In this document: piece after piece, positions 24,801-31,041 of the stretch
Position numbering within the stretch: the stretch's first letter is position 1
Layout: every line of letters begins with the position of its first letter
Assembly (NCBI GenBank): GCA_018815145.1
Contig: JAHIYL010000157.1
Span: forward strand, 1-33,478
Reading direction: 5' to 3'
DNA: 33,478 nucleotides
DNA from: Nanobdellota archaeon
Lineage (GTDB): Archaea > Nanobdellota > Nanobdellia > Woesearchaeales > GW2011-AR15
The notes under the pieces: generated by a model
The model's input: only the letters and a program-made list of their open reading frames with translations
The model's database searches: none
Told to the model about the DNA's origin: nothing
Position numbers and translations under genes: made by a program

Positions 24801-25465
24801 CATCAATAAAACTGAACAGGTACACCGGAAAATGGGATCTTCTTCCTACTTCTTTGACTGATACTGATTCAAAATATTTCTACTTTGAAGCAACATCACC
24901 TGGTTTTTCATATTTTGGGGTAAATGCCAAAGCAAAACCAACTTCACCTGCTTCAACACCTGCTGCACAGAATGACACAAATCCAGTTCCTGTAATGGAC
25001 TCTGGTCCGCAGATAACCGGAAGCACAGTCACAAATCAGACAAGCATAGATAAAAAAGACCTTATTGAAAAAATAATTGAAAATCCTCTTAATTATCTTT
25101 GGCCTGTGTTTACACTATTGATTATATTCATATTAGTCATCTTCCTTATTTACCAGAATAGGTTTTCTGTAGTCACAGATTCAGATCTTGTTGGATTGAG
25201 AAAATATGTCCAGACCTGTGAAAGTGAAGGTATTGAATTTGAAAAGATAAAAGATACCCTTGTTAATGCAGGATGGAAAGAATCATTGGTGGAACTCGTA
25301 CTCCATGACGTGCATATGCCACATGATGAAATTGAAAAACTTGAATTTTACATAAGCTATGCCACAAATAAAGGAATCAAGCCTGAAGAAATCAAAGAAA
25401 ATCTTTTAGGAGTAGGGTGGCAGCATGATATTGTAGATGAACTCATAAAAAAAATCAAACCATGA
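18833..25465 (+). CDS. Giant sequon-rich surface protein with LamG, PGF-pre-PGF and cytoplasmic GW tail
   Basis: The 2210-residue product starts at TTG (18833). A stop lies in frame at 18815-18817 and the next ATG (18854) would lose the basic start of the signal peptide. Residues 1-24 are a signal peptide. Three related Ig-like units contain VWIEHNF and ANDS/T-GN motifs (near residues 160, 348 and 1018), each followed by a second domain. A LamG-like lectin/adhesion domain covers about 543-750, an Fn3-like domain about 880-965, and a PGF-pre-PGF domain about 1893-2033 (ITRLWQSMP ... SYFGV). Then come a Thr/Pro/Ser-rich linker, one membrane span (2088-2107) and two 40-residue GW repeats inside the cell. 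At least 40 N-x-S/T sequons fall in the first 545 residues. It is probably a heavily N-glycosylated adhesin or surface-layer-like protein. Confidence 0.92.
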   Translation: MTKKLIYMLLIIILSIVTASFAYASFDVNLHSPENGIYKSTNSVMFNFSVIGNYSSYNCSIFTNRTGAWMINLTNSSVSNDTFSFFDLQELDEGEFLWNIFCENQTESNFSISNYSLNIDTIFPSWTDYSTYPADNQNYTPDTSHEFNITWSDINLRYVWIEHNFTGTLLNYTSVSNISESIFYYQYGSLKAGSYLWRMFANDTAGNLNFSDSFTYFIQKTESLINLTINETTTNFSISEGNYLNITGTKLSGEGDITLYNNGTAVNSDPSLVSNISFFYIPGTFNITLFYTESENYTESYYTFWVTVNDTAAPSWYDNLTSIASGFAYSQLLRQFNVSWNDSTLDTVWIEHNFSGTLSNYSVTGNINNIIYYYDSPTITPGEYSWSMCANDSQQNLNCTPYFSYSVIKANPSINLTINGNGNLSTYVVESVNLTGFVLDGDDILELYVEGILYNNGSDAVTNITSFITEGIKNITLIYPVSQNYTGTSETLWVDVIGTFFTSLPDILPAAINNQTNMVCSFEEDGASNNITTWYRNNVSDLRIYMPFETNEGSESNQTIDYSGFGNNGVVVNATWSASSGKIGGGYTFNGTDDYITVAHSDSLNLTKQLTVEAWVKREGIGTEQVILSKMSSVFGTDMFSLSFYSNNKVRLTIGAGSSCEIDSISAITDSNWYHIAATYDGDTKLAKIYINGTLDKNDTSCLISSFIWTSDPLGIGALHDGSNKFNGSLDEMRLYNKTLSDAQIKEHSLLNYHHLNANETNSNEYWKCSVLLVNDTKLGRHYNSTAKYIKEYDAVNLTVNGTDGNIGIERDSSINITGVLISGEGELAIYIDGNLINNGSLHISNITLFNETGSHNITLISSGSDTYLPASETHWVTVTDTVNPVISSVANISVTWSTYNIIWNTDEPANSIVFYGNSSGNYTSSASNLTEYTLSHNITISNLEDNRTYYYIVNSTDPSGNSNQSEEYNITIEYQDEVAPISGNELVYPETGNIYNTSIEYFFNASFTDDVNVTRVWIEHNFTKGAMQNSSVSNQGNEYYYNTTQLAAGHYGWRMYANDSSGNIGSTDSFTYVVEQATPSINLTLNRTAGNNSLSENSVVNLTAILLAGETNIILYNNNSIIASGSTIVSANTEYDKPGLYNISAAYPATENYSASMTTYWLTVTDVPEAPTILNLTDDVTKTFIKKDETITFSAYWLDDDTGDSVKLLISRNPYFEGCDYDNTSSCVTYSTADTTSPATATLVNTLNENLTWYGQICDSYNNCTKVHTYNDNDDSEVNINYTAGWVNVNYAFDGNLGAPQAYTTSTSFTEILFNYSVPNNITQGWMNYKIEIITALSNGTLFCNNGTEWINLKSWQDTSLTEESNTTIDPTCYDGKSYIDFNLSAKVTGLGYFRVYELQPVWNKTEVYTESFIADSTLPATIIFGPTDNETINLSAVDFNYSVNDSFIDRAWYQLDYSTTKNFLDPALNTTSISFDHPGQHIIILYANDSAGNINSTSTTFYSNAAINLTKWKEDMQNSNPEISNILISNSTGQADELADPDQDFTILLQLTDVNATIVNFSGSIARWNYVFNITDASSDFESQVDSSIATLPVDFAYLQNFSWFYSSENTYHGIVRLPKNISQYDSIYYCPDHDLSNCYIVTSVCTGLSDSDSTPCYNNSIDYIDVFVPHFSGVFGDNDTVAPTISISSPVASEVLSNGYDNYLTLTVNENSFCYYKFSTDPSYTIFSASAGTSFQKRFNSENDAWVDASHTFNILCNDTYGNSNTDSVSFTVNDTTAPTITSSSFYEESASAEIDITTNEPTQCRYNQSNVAFSLMTAYVQNASYIFVHSDTVDTEGMHYIKCQDMGGNEVATSMDIDFTSTTNLRNDDDEGNTGGAGGDSETAGPSSITRLWQSMPTGTQTMTISSEELIITKLTFSVLEDITKTVSITVSQVISLSSSMPELDNLLYKYARITTGNLPDSIIENVKIRFKVKDSWIKENNIDISSIKLNRYTGKWDLLPTSLTDTDSKYFYFEATSPGFSYFGVNAKAKPTSPASTPAAQNDTNPVPVMDSGPQITGSTVTNQTSIDKKDLIEKIIENPLNYLWPVFTLLIIFILVIFLIYQNRFSVVTDSDLVGLRKYVQTCESEGIEFEKIKDTLVNAGWKESLVELVLHDVHMPHDEIEKLEFYISYATNKGIKPEEIKENLLGVGWQHDIVDELIKKIKP
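19300..22335 (+). repeat. Three divergent copies of a two-domain module in the surface protein
   Basis: Copies lie at about 19300-19768, 19866-20322 and 21876-22335. Each runs from a strand with VWIEHNF, through a Y-rich part, an (A)ND(S/T)xxN motif, then (P)SINLT(I/L)N, an SGE/DGD/AGE-type turn, YNN and finally W(V/L)(T/D)V. Similarity is at protein level only; DNA identity looks low, so the duplication is old. Confidence 0.7.
25196..25459 (+). repeat. Two cytoplasmic 40-residue GW repeats at the end of the surface protein
   Basis: Repeat 1 (residues 2122-2161) and repeat 2 (2170-2209) share the pattern L-x2-Y ... GI-x2-E-x-IK-x2-L-x3-GW-x3-(I/L)V-x-(E). They are predicted as small helical bundles, UBA- or CUE-like in size. 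Similar GW-containing tails are, to my knowledge, common in DPANN and CPR membrane proteins but not understood. Confidence 0.7.
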
Positions 25466-25469
25466 CGTT

Positions 25470-25925
25470 CTATTTTATCTTGATCATGTCACCTATAGTC
25501 AGACCCTGAGTTTTTGTCTTTTCAGATGTATGTACCTTTTCAAGCTCTACCTTCTCTATGAGTATCACACCAAGTATTTTCTCAAGCTTTTCTGACAATT
25601 TTAGAGATGGTTTTATCTGACCTGTCTCTATCTTCTGAATAAGTGATTCTCTTTCAGCAAGCTTAAGTGCAATTTCTTTCTGTTTAAGCCCCAGACTTTC
25701 TCTTTTATTCCTGATTATTGCTGAATAGTCTGAAACCACCATATTTACTACCTCTTTATCAGGCAATCTTGCAGTGTTTCTTTTTTGTCCCATTGATACA
25801 GGTCTTTTCTTCTTGATTATCTTGCCATACTGAGAGCATCCGCTGCAGACTGATAATTCTGTCCCTTCAACTGAAGCAAAGATAAGTTGATCAGTTACTT
25901 TCCCACACATATCACAATTCGGCAT
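25470..25925 (-). CDS. Archaeal MBF1-like transcription factor (zinc ribbon plus XRE helix-turn-helix)
   Basis: The ATG at 25925 is chosen over an upstream ATG at 25943 that overlaps the preceding gene. It yields the family-typical start MPNCDMCGK, follows that gene by one base and has a GAGGG ribosome binding site. The 151-residue protein has an N-terminal zinc ribbon (CDMC ... CSGC), a basic linker (KKKRPV ... RNTARL) and an HTH_3/XRE domain (IIRNKRESLGLKQKEIALKLAERESLIQKIETGQIKPSLKLSEKLEKIL). Archaeal MBF1 links general transcription factors with the ribosome or mRNA. Pairing with a THUMP RNA-modification relative in one transcript fits a translation-linked role. It converges with the surface protein (4-bp gap). 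Confidence 0.93.
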   Translation of the reverse strand: MPNCDMCGKVTDQLIFASVEGTELSVCSGCSQYGKIIKKKRPVSMGQKRNTARLPDKEVVNMVVSDYSAIIRNKRESLGLKQKEIALKLAERESLIQKIETGQIKPSLKLSEKLEKILGVILIEKVELEKVHTSEKTKTQGLTIGDMIKIK

Positions 25926-25926
25926 T

Positions 25927-27081
25927 TTATATCCCTCTTTCAAATCTTATCAAAATGAATTCCTGTTTTCCTGAATATATCCTTTTATTTCCTGATATTT
26001 TAAATTTGTGCTTTTTCGCAGCTTTTTCAAGCAGGTCAGTTGTCAGCGCAATGAATACGACCTTTCCTGTTTTTTTAAGTACATATTCGAACTGGTAAAA
26101 CAGCTCTTCATATAATTTGCTGGCTGCTTCCGGATTATTTCTGCCTGATTCAGGAATATATGTGACAACATAGTCTATTGTCTTCTCATCAAATTTTGTA
26201 TCCATCCACTCAATAGATTTGGCACTGAAAACAATTGAATCAAATATCCCACCTATCTTCGCGTTCTTCTGCGCAATCCTCATCAATTTAAGCTGTGAAT
26301 TCAGAGAAAAAATTTTTGGCTTTGCCTTTTTGATTTTGGAGTCTAATCTCTTCAGAAAAACTTCAATATCCTCATCCAACAAAGGTTTGAAATTCTTAAA
26401 CATGAACCTGTCCTTTGAATAGAAATTCACTGGAAAATTTTTTGCATACAGCGCTGCTTCAATAGCCATTATGCCTTCTTTGGAAAAACAGTCCAAAAGG
26501 TTTCCCTTCCCATCATAACCTGAATACCTTATTGCCAGATATGCCAATGTTCCTTTGATGGAAGTCTTTGTCTGGAATATCTTGTAATCTCTCTTTGCAA
26601 GATCCTTCACTGAAAAATCGATTCCAAAATAACCCTTATTCTTATATATGTAAAGAAAAAAAACAAGGTTTGGAGACTTAAAAGATAATTCAATCTTTTC
26701 ACCGGATCTCTGCCTGATTATACCTGATAGTGCCGCTGCCACATCCACACTCTTGAATTCATGTTTACCAATACGTTCACAATCGACCATTGCCACAGTA
26801 TTTTTGTCAGACCATATATCAAGATCAAATTGAATTTTTTTTAGTTCTTCTATGGTCTTTTCAAGTTCAGGAAAAATATTCACCTGCCCCAACATCAGCA
26901 CTATCTTATGCACTGATTGAGCAGTATAGCAGAGATTGCAGAGGTCCAATAGCTCATCAATATCAAACAGCACTACATTATCTTCTGTCTTGATGTTTTT
27001 TGCAGATATCCTTTCCTTTATTTCATCTGCACAGAGATCTTCAGCACCCATGTGCGTGACTGCAAAAGCCTTATATACCAT
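25927..27081 (-). CDS. THUMP-domain RNA methyltransferase-like protein with degenerate catalytic motifs
   Basis: The 384-residue product has the order of Trm14/RlmL-type enzymes: an N-terminal ferredoxin-like part, a THUMP RNA-binding domain (about 60-165), the linker FGIDFSVKDLAKRDYK and a Rossmann methyltransferase domain (about 175-384). Where the SAM loop should read DPxCGSGTI it is DCFSKEGIMAIEAAL. Where the catalytic NPPY should be, it is VVTYIPESGR. Both decisive motifs are altered, so methyl transfer to guanosine N2 is doubtful; it may bind RNA only. THUMP residues look intact. Its stop is one base before the MBF1 start. A weak TATA-like AATAAAAGC (about 27103-27112, minus strand) lies about 26 bp before the start. 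Confidence 0.85.
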   Translation of the reverse strand: MVYKAFAVTHMGAEDLCADEIKERISAKNIKTEDNVVLFDIDELLDLCNLCYTAQSVHKIVLMLGQVNIFPELEKTIEELKKIQFDLDIWSDKNTVAMVDCERIGKHEFKSVDVAAALSGIIRQRSGEKIELSFKSPNLVFFLYIYKNKGYFGIDFSVKDLAKRDYKIFQTKTSIKGTLAYLAIRYSGYDGKGNLLDCFSKEGIMAIEAALYAKNFPVNFYSKDRFMFKNFKPLLDEDIEVFLKRLDSKIKKAKPKIFSLNSQLKLMRIAQKNAKIGGIFDSIVFSAKSIEWMDTKFDEKTIDYVVTYIPESGRNNPEAASKLYEELFYQFEYVLKKTGKVVFIALTTDLLEKAAKKHKFKISGNKRIYSGKQEFILIRFERGI

Positions 27082-27122
27082 ATTATTTGAGAAAGAGAGA
27101 TTGCTTTTATTGGTTGCGGAAA

Positions 27123-27136
27123 AGAATATATATAAG
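27123..27136 (+). promoter_or_regulatory. TATA box of the DHH phosphoesterase gene
   Basis: GAATATATATAAGC lies about 42 bp before the ATG at 27172. Initiation near 27157 would give a leader of about 15 nt. The neighbouring THUMP gene diverges from the same 90-bp spacer. Confidence 0.5.
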
Positions 27137-27171
27137 CTCTTTGACCAAAAGTAAAACTACATGAAGACAAA

Positions 27172-28509
27172 ATGGCAGATGAAATTTATTTAAGTGAACT
27201 AGAAAAAAAATTAATAGATGGTTTAGATGCAGCTAAAAAAGTCGCTGTGTGCACTCATACTGATGCTGATGGCGTTATGACGGCAGGAATCCTTGGAATA
27301 TATCTTAACATTTTAGGTAAAGAAGTTGAATATTTCTCCATAAACACTTCAAATAGAAGCCTTGAACCATCACAGATAGACATAATCAATACAGAAAAAT
27401 TTGATACTGTCATCTATGGTGATGTCTCTCCAAGAGATTTTGATCAAATCTCTTCTTTCTTAGAAGATGGTAAATTTGTCGGTGTGATTGACCACCATGG
27501 CTACAAAGATAAACTCAGAAATCTGCTCCAACATGACAAAGGTGTTATGATAAATTCTGAAATGCCTGAACTTGAAGGTATGGAAGGCATGAGGACAGCA
27601 AGTGAACTTGCTCATTCATTGTTCATTAGCTTATCTGGTTCAGCATATAGAGAGACATCTGAATTTTCAAGAGAACATCAGTTGAAACCTATGGCAGAAA
27701 GAAAAAGAATTGAAAGAGTAGGGGTAGAATCTGAAAAAGTATCATATTGGCGGCAGAACCACTGGCTACGCGAAATTGGTCTAGTTGGAGATCGGATTTT
27801 TGGTCAAGATGAAGTTGATGCCACTACTTGGTTTGAAGCTCTATATTTTAATTGGATAGGATTGGCTTGGAAAAAGACAGATATTCTGGAAGACAGAGAA
27901 AGAATATTCAGAAACATGGTGAATGTTGTTGTTAATGCATATAAAGAAAAGAGTAGTCCATTTGAATCACCTTTTTTTCGTGAGCCAGAACTAAAAAATA
28001 GGCAAAAAGAAATTGAACTTGAATATGTACCTATAAGAGAGACAATTGCCGAAGTTCAGCACACTATTCAAGAACCACAATATTCACCAAATATGCTTCG
28101 GCAGAGTGTTGAATTACCAATGGTATATGTCAATAAACCTAATCCAAACAATTGGTGCATAGGACATTGGCTTGGAAAATCAAATGTTATTGAATATTTT
28201 TTTGAGACAAATGAATATGACCTTATAGAACTTGCTGTAAAGGAAAATTTTCCTCCTGTTAATGAAAATGCCATTATTGTATTATATTCCGAAAATAAGG
28301 ATAATGAAACTGACACATATATATTTAGGCATCCGTATAATAATACTGTGCACTGTGATAGAATTTGCGATGCATTTGGTGGCGGAGGACATGCAGACAG
28401 AGGAGGATTTACTGCAAATGACCATTATAGTACAATAAGAAAAAAAGTGTTGAAAAAAATTCGAAGGGATGCTTTCAAGAATTATTTCATTCCTCGCTCA
28501 CAATCTTAG
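27172..28509 (+). CDS. DHH/DHHA1-family phosphoesterase (RecJ/NrnA-like)
   Basis: The 445-residue enzyme has the DHH motifs in order: CTHTDADG (residues 27-34), VIYGDVSPRD (motif II Asp) and VGVIDHHGY (motif III). A C-terminal DHHA1 domain ends in the substrate-binding loop FGGGGHADRGGF. Such enzymes use Mn ions to cut phosphodiester bonds, as single-strand exonucleases, nano-RNases or cyclic-dinucleotide hydrolases. A central section (about 155-320, with RKRIERVG ... RQNHWLREIGLVGDRIFG) links the two domains and is longer than in NrnA. In archaea, RecJ-like relatives act in replication with GINS. No GINS or primase gene is here, so the pathway stays open. Its 3' end overlaps the end of gyrA on the other strand by 23 bp. 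Confidence 0.9.
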   Translation: MADEIYLSELEKKLIDGLDAAKKVAVCTHTDADGVMTAGILGIYLNILGKEVEYFSINTSNRSLEPSQIDIINTEKFDTVIYGDVSPRDFDQISSFLEDGKFVGVIDHHGYKDKLRNLLQHDKGVMINSEMPELEGMEGMRTASELAHSLFISLSGSAYRETSEFSREHQLKPMAERKRIERVGVESEKVSYWRQNHWLREIGLVGDRIFGQDEVDATTWFEALYFNWIGLAWKKTDILEDRERIFRNMVNVVVNAYKEKSSPFESPFFREPELKNRQKEIELEYVPIRETIAEVQHTIQEPQYSPNMLRQSVELPMVYVNKPNPNNWCIGHWLGKSNVIEYFFETNEYDLIELAVKENFPPVNENAIIVLYSENKDNETDTYIFRHPYNNTVHCDRICDAFGGGGHADRGGFTANDHYSTIRKKVLKKIRRDAFKNYFIPRSQS

Positions 28510-30940
28510 CTACATCAACACACTTGTCAGTTGGATTGAGCTTCATCAGTCTTACTCCCTGAGTATTTCTTCCTATTACAGATATGTATTTGCATGAGGT
28601 CCTAATTGCCATGCCATCTTTACTTATCATTATGAGCTCATCCTCATCTGTGACTGATTTTACTGCAACAACCTTGCCGTTTCTGTCAGTTGTCTGGATA
28701 TTGATGACACCGCTGCCGCCTCGATTGATAAGCCTGTATTCAGAGAAGATTGTCCTTTTTCCGTATCCATTCTCTGTGATTGTCAGAAGTGTCTTTTCAT
28801 CTTCAGCAATCACCATGCCTACCAGGACATCGTCTTTCTTGAGCCTCATCCCTATAACTCCTTTGGAATATCTGCCAAGAGGTCTTGCATCAGTCTCATT
28901 GAATTTGACTGCCTGCCCATTGCTGCTGGCAAGGATTATCCTTTTCTCACCATCAGTCAAGACAACATCAATCACATCATCTCCCTGGTCAAGATTTATA
29001 GCCCATATGCCTCCCTGTCTTGGTCTTGAGTAAAGAGCAAGATTTGTCTTTTTTATGATACCTTTTTTAGTCGCAAACATGAGGAAATGCTTATCATCAA
29101 ATTCTTTGATGGGAATCACAGCAGATATCTTTTCATCTTTTTCGATCCCTTCTATAAGATTGACTATTGCCTTGCCTTTTGAATACCTCCCAACTTCCGG
29201 GACTTTATAGACCTTGAGCCAATAGATCTTGCCTTTGTTGGAGAACACCAACATGTATGAATGTGTATTGGCTATGAAAATATGCTCGATCACATCCTCT
29301 TCTTTTGTCTCAGCTCCTATTACTCCTTTTCCACCCCTGTGCTGCTGCCGATAGGTGTCCAAAGGCTGTCTTTTGATATAACCTGCATGGCTTATTGTTA
29401 CAATACAGTCCTCTTCTGCAATAAGGTCTTCAATGTCTATATCTTCTTCATATTCAATGATCTTTGTCCTTCTCTCATCACCATAAGTCTCTTTGACATA
29501 CGTGAGCTCTTCAATTATCATATTGAGAACAGATTGTCTGTCCGACAGTATCTGTTTGTACTTTTCAATCAACTTTTTTATTTGTTCAAACTCATCATTT
29601 ATCTTCTGCCGTTCCAATGAAGCAAGTTTCTGCAGCCTCATCTCAAGGATTGCTTTTGCCTGGAGTTCAGATAGAGAATAATCTGCAATCAGCATCTCAT
29701 TTGCCTGGTTCACGTCTTCACTTGCCCTTATCTTTTTTATGATTTCATCAATATTATTGAGTGCAATGATCAGACCTTCAAGGATATGCGCTCTTTCCTC
29801 TGCTTTTTTTAGTTCATACTCAGTCCTTTTTGTAATCACATCAATCCTGTGGGTGATGTGGCTTTCCACCAATTCTTTCAGATTCATAATTTTAGGTATA
29901 TTGCCCTGAAGAGCCAGGAACATCACACCTTGTGTAGTCTCAAGCCTTGAATGTTTATACAGTTGGTTTATGACAATGTCTGAATTTGCATCTTTTTTCA
30001 ATTCAATTACAATCCGCATACCTTTTCTGTCTGATTCATCCCTAAGTCCTGAAATACCTTCAATCACCTTATCTTTGATCTGCGATGCAATATGTTCCAG
30101 CAACTGAGATTTATTCACCATATATGGGATTTCTTTTACAATCAAGATTTTTCTGTTCTTTTTCTCTTCAAAATCAATTTTTGCTCTAATCTTGACTTTT
30201 CCTCTTCCTGAAATATATGCATTTAATATCCCATTTCTTCCGCATAGCAGTCCGCCGGTAGGAAAATCAGGTCCCTGAACAATCTCAGCCAATTCTTTGA
30301 TTGATATCTCCTGATTCCTGATTGCTGCAATTATTGCATCAGCAATCTCATTTACATTATGCGGTGGAATGTTTGTTGCCATGCCTACAGCAATCCCAGA
30401 TGATCCATTTATCAGAAGATTAGGTATCAATGTGGGGAGAATCTTTGGCTCTTTGAGACTGCCATCAAAATTATCAGTAAAATCAACAGTCTCCTTGTCA
30501 ATATCTTTCAGAACATCACTTGATATCTTTGATAGTTTTGCTTCAGTATACCTCATCGCAGCTGCAGAATCTCCATCAATGCTTCCAAAATTTCCCTGTC
30601 CATTCACCAAAGGATATCTCAGAGACCAATCCTGAGCCATCCTGACCAGGGCCTCATACACAGATGAATCACCATGAGGATGATATTTACCCAACACTTC
30701 TCCAACAATCCTTGCACATTTTTTAAAGGTCTTATTATATTGCAGTCCAATCTCATTCATAGAATAAAGGATTCGCCTATGGACCGGCTTTAACCCGTCC
30801 CGGACATCAGGAAGGGCGCGGGAGACAATAACACTCATTGAATAGTCCATGAAGGATTTTTTCATCTCATCTTCGATAAGTGTATTCAATATCCTTGCAT
30901 CATCTTGTTGGCCTTTATCAGGTATTTTTTCTTCATCCAT
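28487..30940 (-). CDS. gyrA: DNA gyrase subunit A
   Basis: The 817-residue type IIA topoisomerase subunit introduces negative supercoils with GyrB and ATP. The winged-helix/tower part has RALPDVRDGLKPVHRRIL (41-58), KYHPHGDSSVYEALVRMAQ (85-103) and the catalytic Tyr131 in AAMRYTEAKL. The quinolone-determining positions equivalent to E. coli Ser83 and Asp87 are Ser92 and Glu96. The C-terminal DNA-wrapping beta-pinwheel contains a GyrA-box-like QHRGGKG, marking a gyrase rather than topoisomerase IV. GyrB is not adjacent on either side. Gyrase in archaea derives from bacteria, so ancient transfer is the accepted explanation. A TATA-like box (about 30995-31002, minus strand) gives a leader of about 30 nt. 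Confidence 0.97.
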   Translation of the reverse strand: MDEEKIPDKGQQDDARILNTLIEDEMKKSFMDYSMSVIVSRALPDVRDGLKPVHRRILYSMNEIGLQYNKTFKKCARIVGEVLGKYHPHGDSSVYEALVRMAQDWSLRYPLVNGQGNFGSIDGDSAAAMRYTEAKLSKISSDVLKDIDKETVDFTDNFDGSLKEPKILPTLIPNLLINGSSGIAVGMATNIPPHNVNEIADAIIAAIRNQEISIKELAEIVQGPDFPTGGLLCGRNGILNAYISGRGKVKIRAKIDFEEKKNRKILIVKEIPYMVNKSQLLEHIASQIKDKVIEGISGLRDESDRKGMRIVIELKKDANSDIVINQLYKHSRLETTQGVMFLALQGNIPKIMNLKELVESHITHRIDVITKRTEYELKKAEERAHILEGLIIALNNIDEIIKKIRASEDVNQANEMLIADYSLSELQAKAILEMRLQKLASLERQKINDEFEQIKKLIEKYKQILSDRQSVLNMIIEELTYVKETYGDERRTKIIEYEEDIDIEDLIAEEDCIVTISHAGYIKRQPLDTYRQQHRGGKGVIGAETKEEDVIEHIFIANTHSYMLVFSNKGKIYWLKVYKVPEVGRYSKGKAIVNLIEGIEKDEKISAVIPIKEFDDKHFLMFATKKGIIKKTNLALYSRPRQGGIWAINLDQGDDVIDVVLTDGEKRIILASSNGQAVKFNETDARPLGRYSKGVIGMRLKKDDVLVGMVIAEDEKTLLTITENGYGKRTIFSEYRLINRGGSGVINIQTTDRNGKVVAVKSVTDEDELIMISKDGMAIRTSCKYISVIGRNTQGVRLMKLNPTDKCVDVAKIVSEE

Positions 30941-30986
30941 TTTAAGTCGAGAAAAAGGTAATTCTCTCCCCCTTCATCTTAGAACC

Positions 30987-31003
30987 TTTTTTTATATTTA
31001 AAG
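30987..31003 (-). promoter_or_regulatory. TATA box of gyrA
   Basis: On the minus strand it reads CCTTTAAATATAAAAAA. It lies about 58 bp before the ATG, so gyrA seems to have its own promoter and, unlike topA, a leader of about 30 nt. The leader contains a purine-rich GGGGGAGAG (about 30964-30972). Confidence 0.45.
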
Positions 31004-31041
31004 GCTTTGGTTTTATCTAAAATCTTATTACAAATTTGATT

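Noticed and set aside
25926..25943. Upstream ATG at 25943 for the MBF1 gene
   Set aside because: It overlaps the preceding gene, while the ATG at 25925 gives the usual zinc-ribbon start and has a ribosome binding site.
28584..29033. Plus-strand frame of 149 codons opposite gyrA
   Set aside because: It overlaps the conserved gyrA pinwheel coding region; the translation shows no domain.
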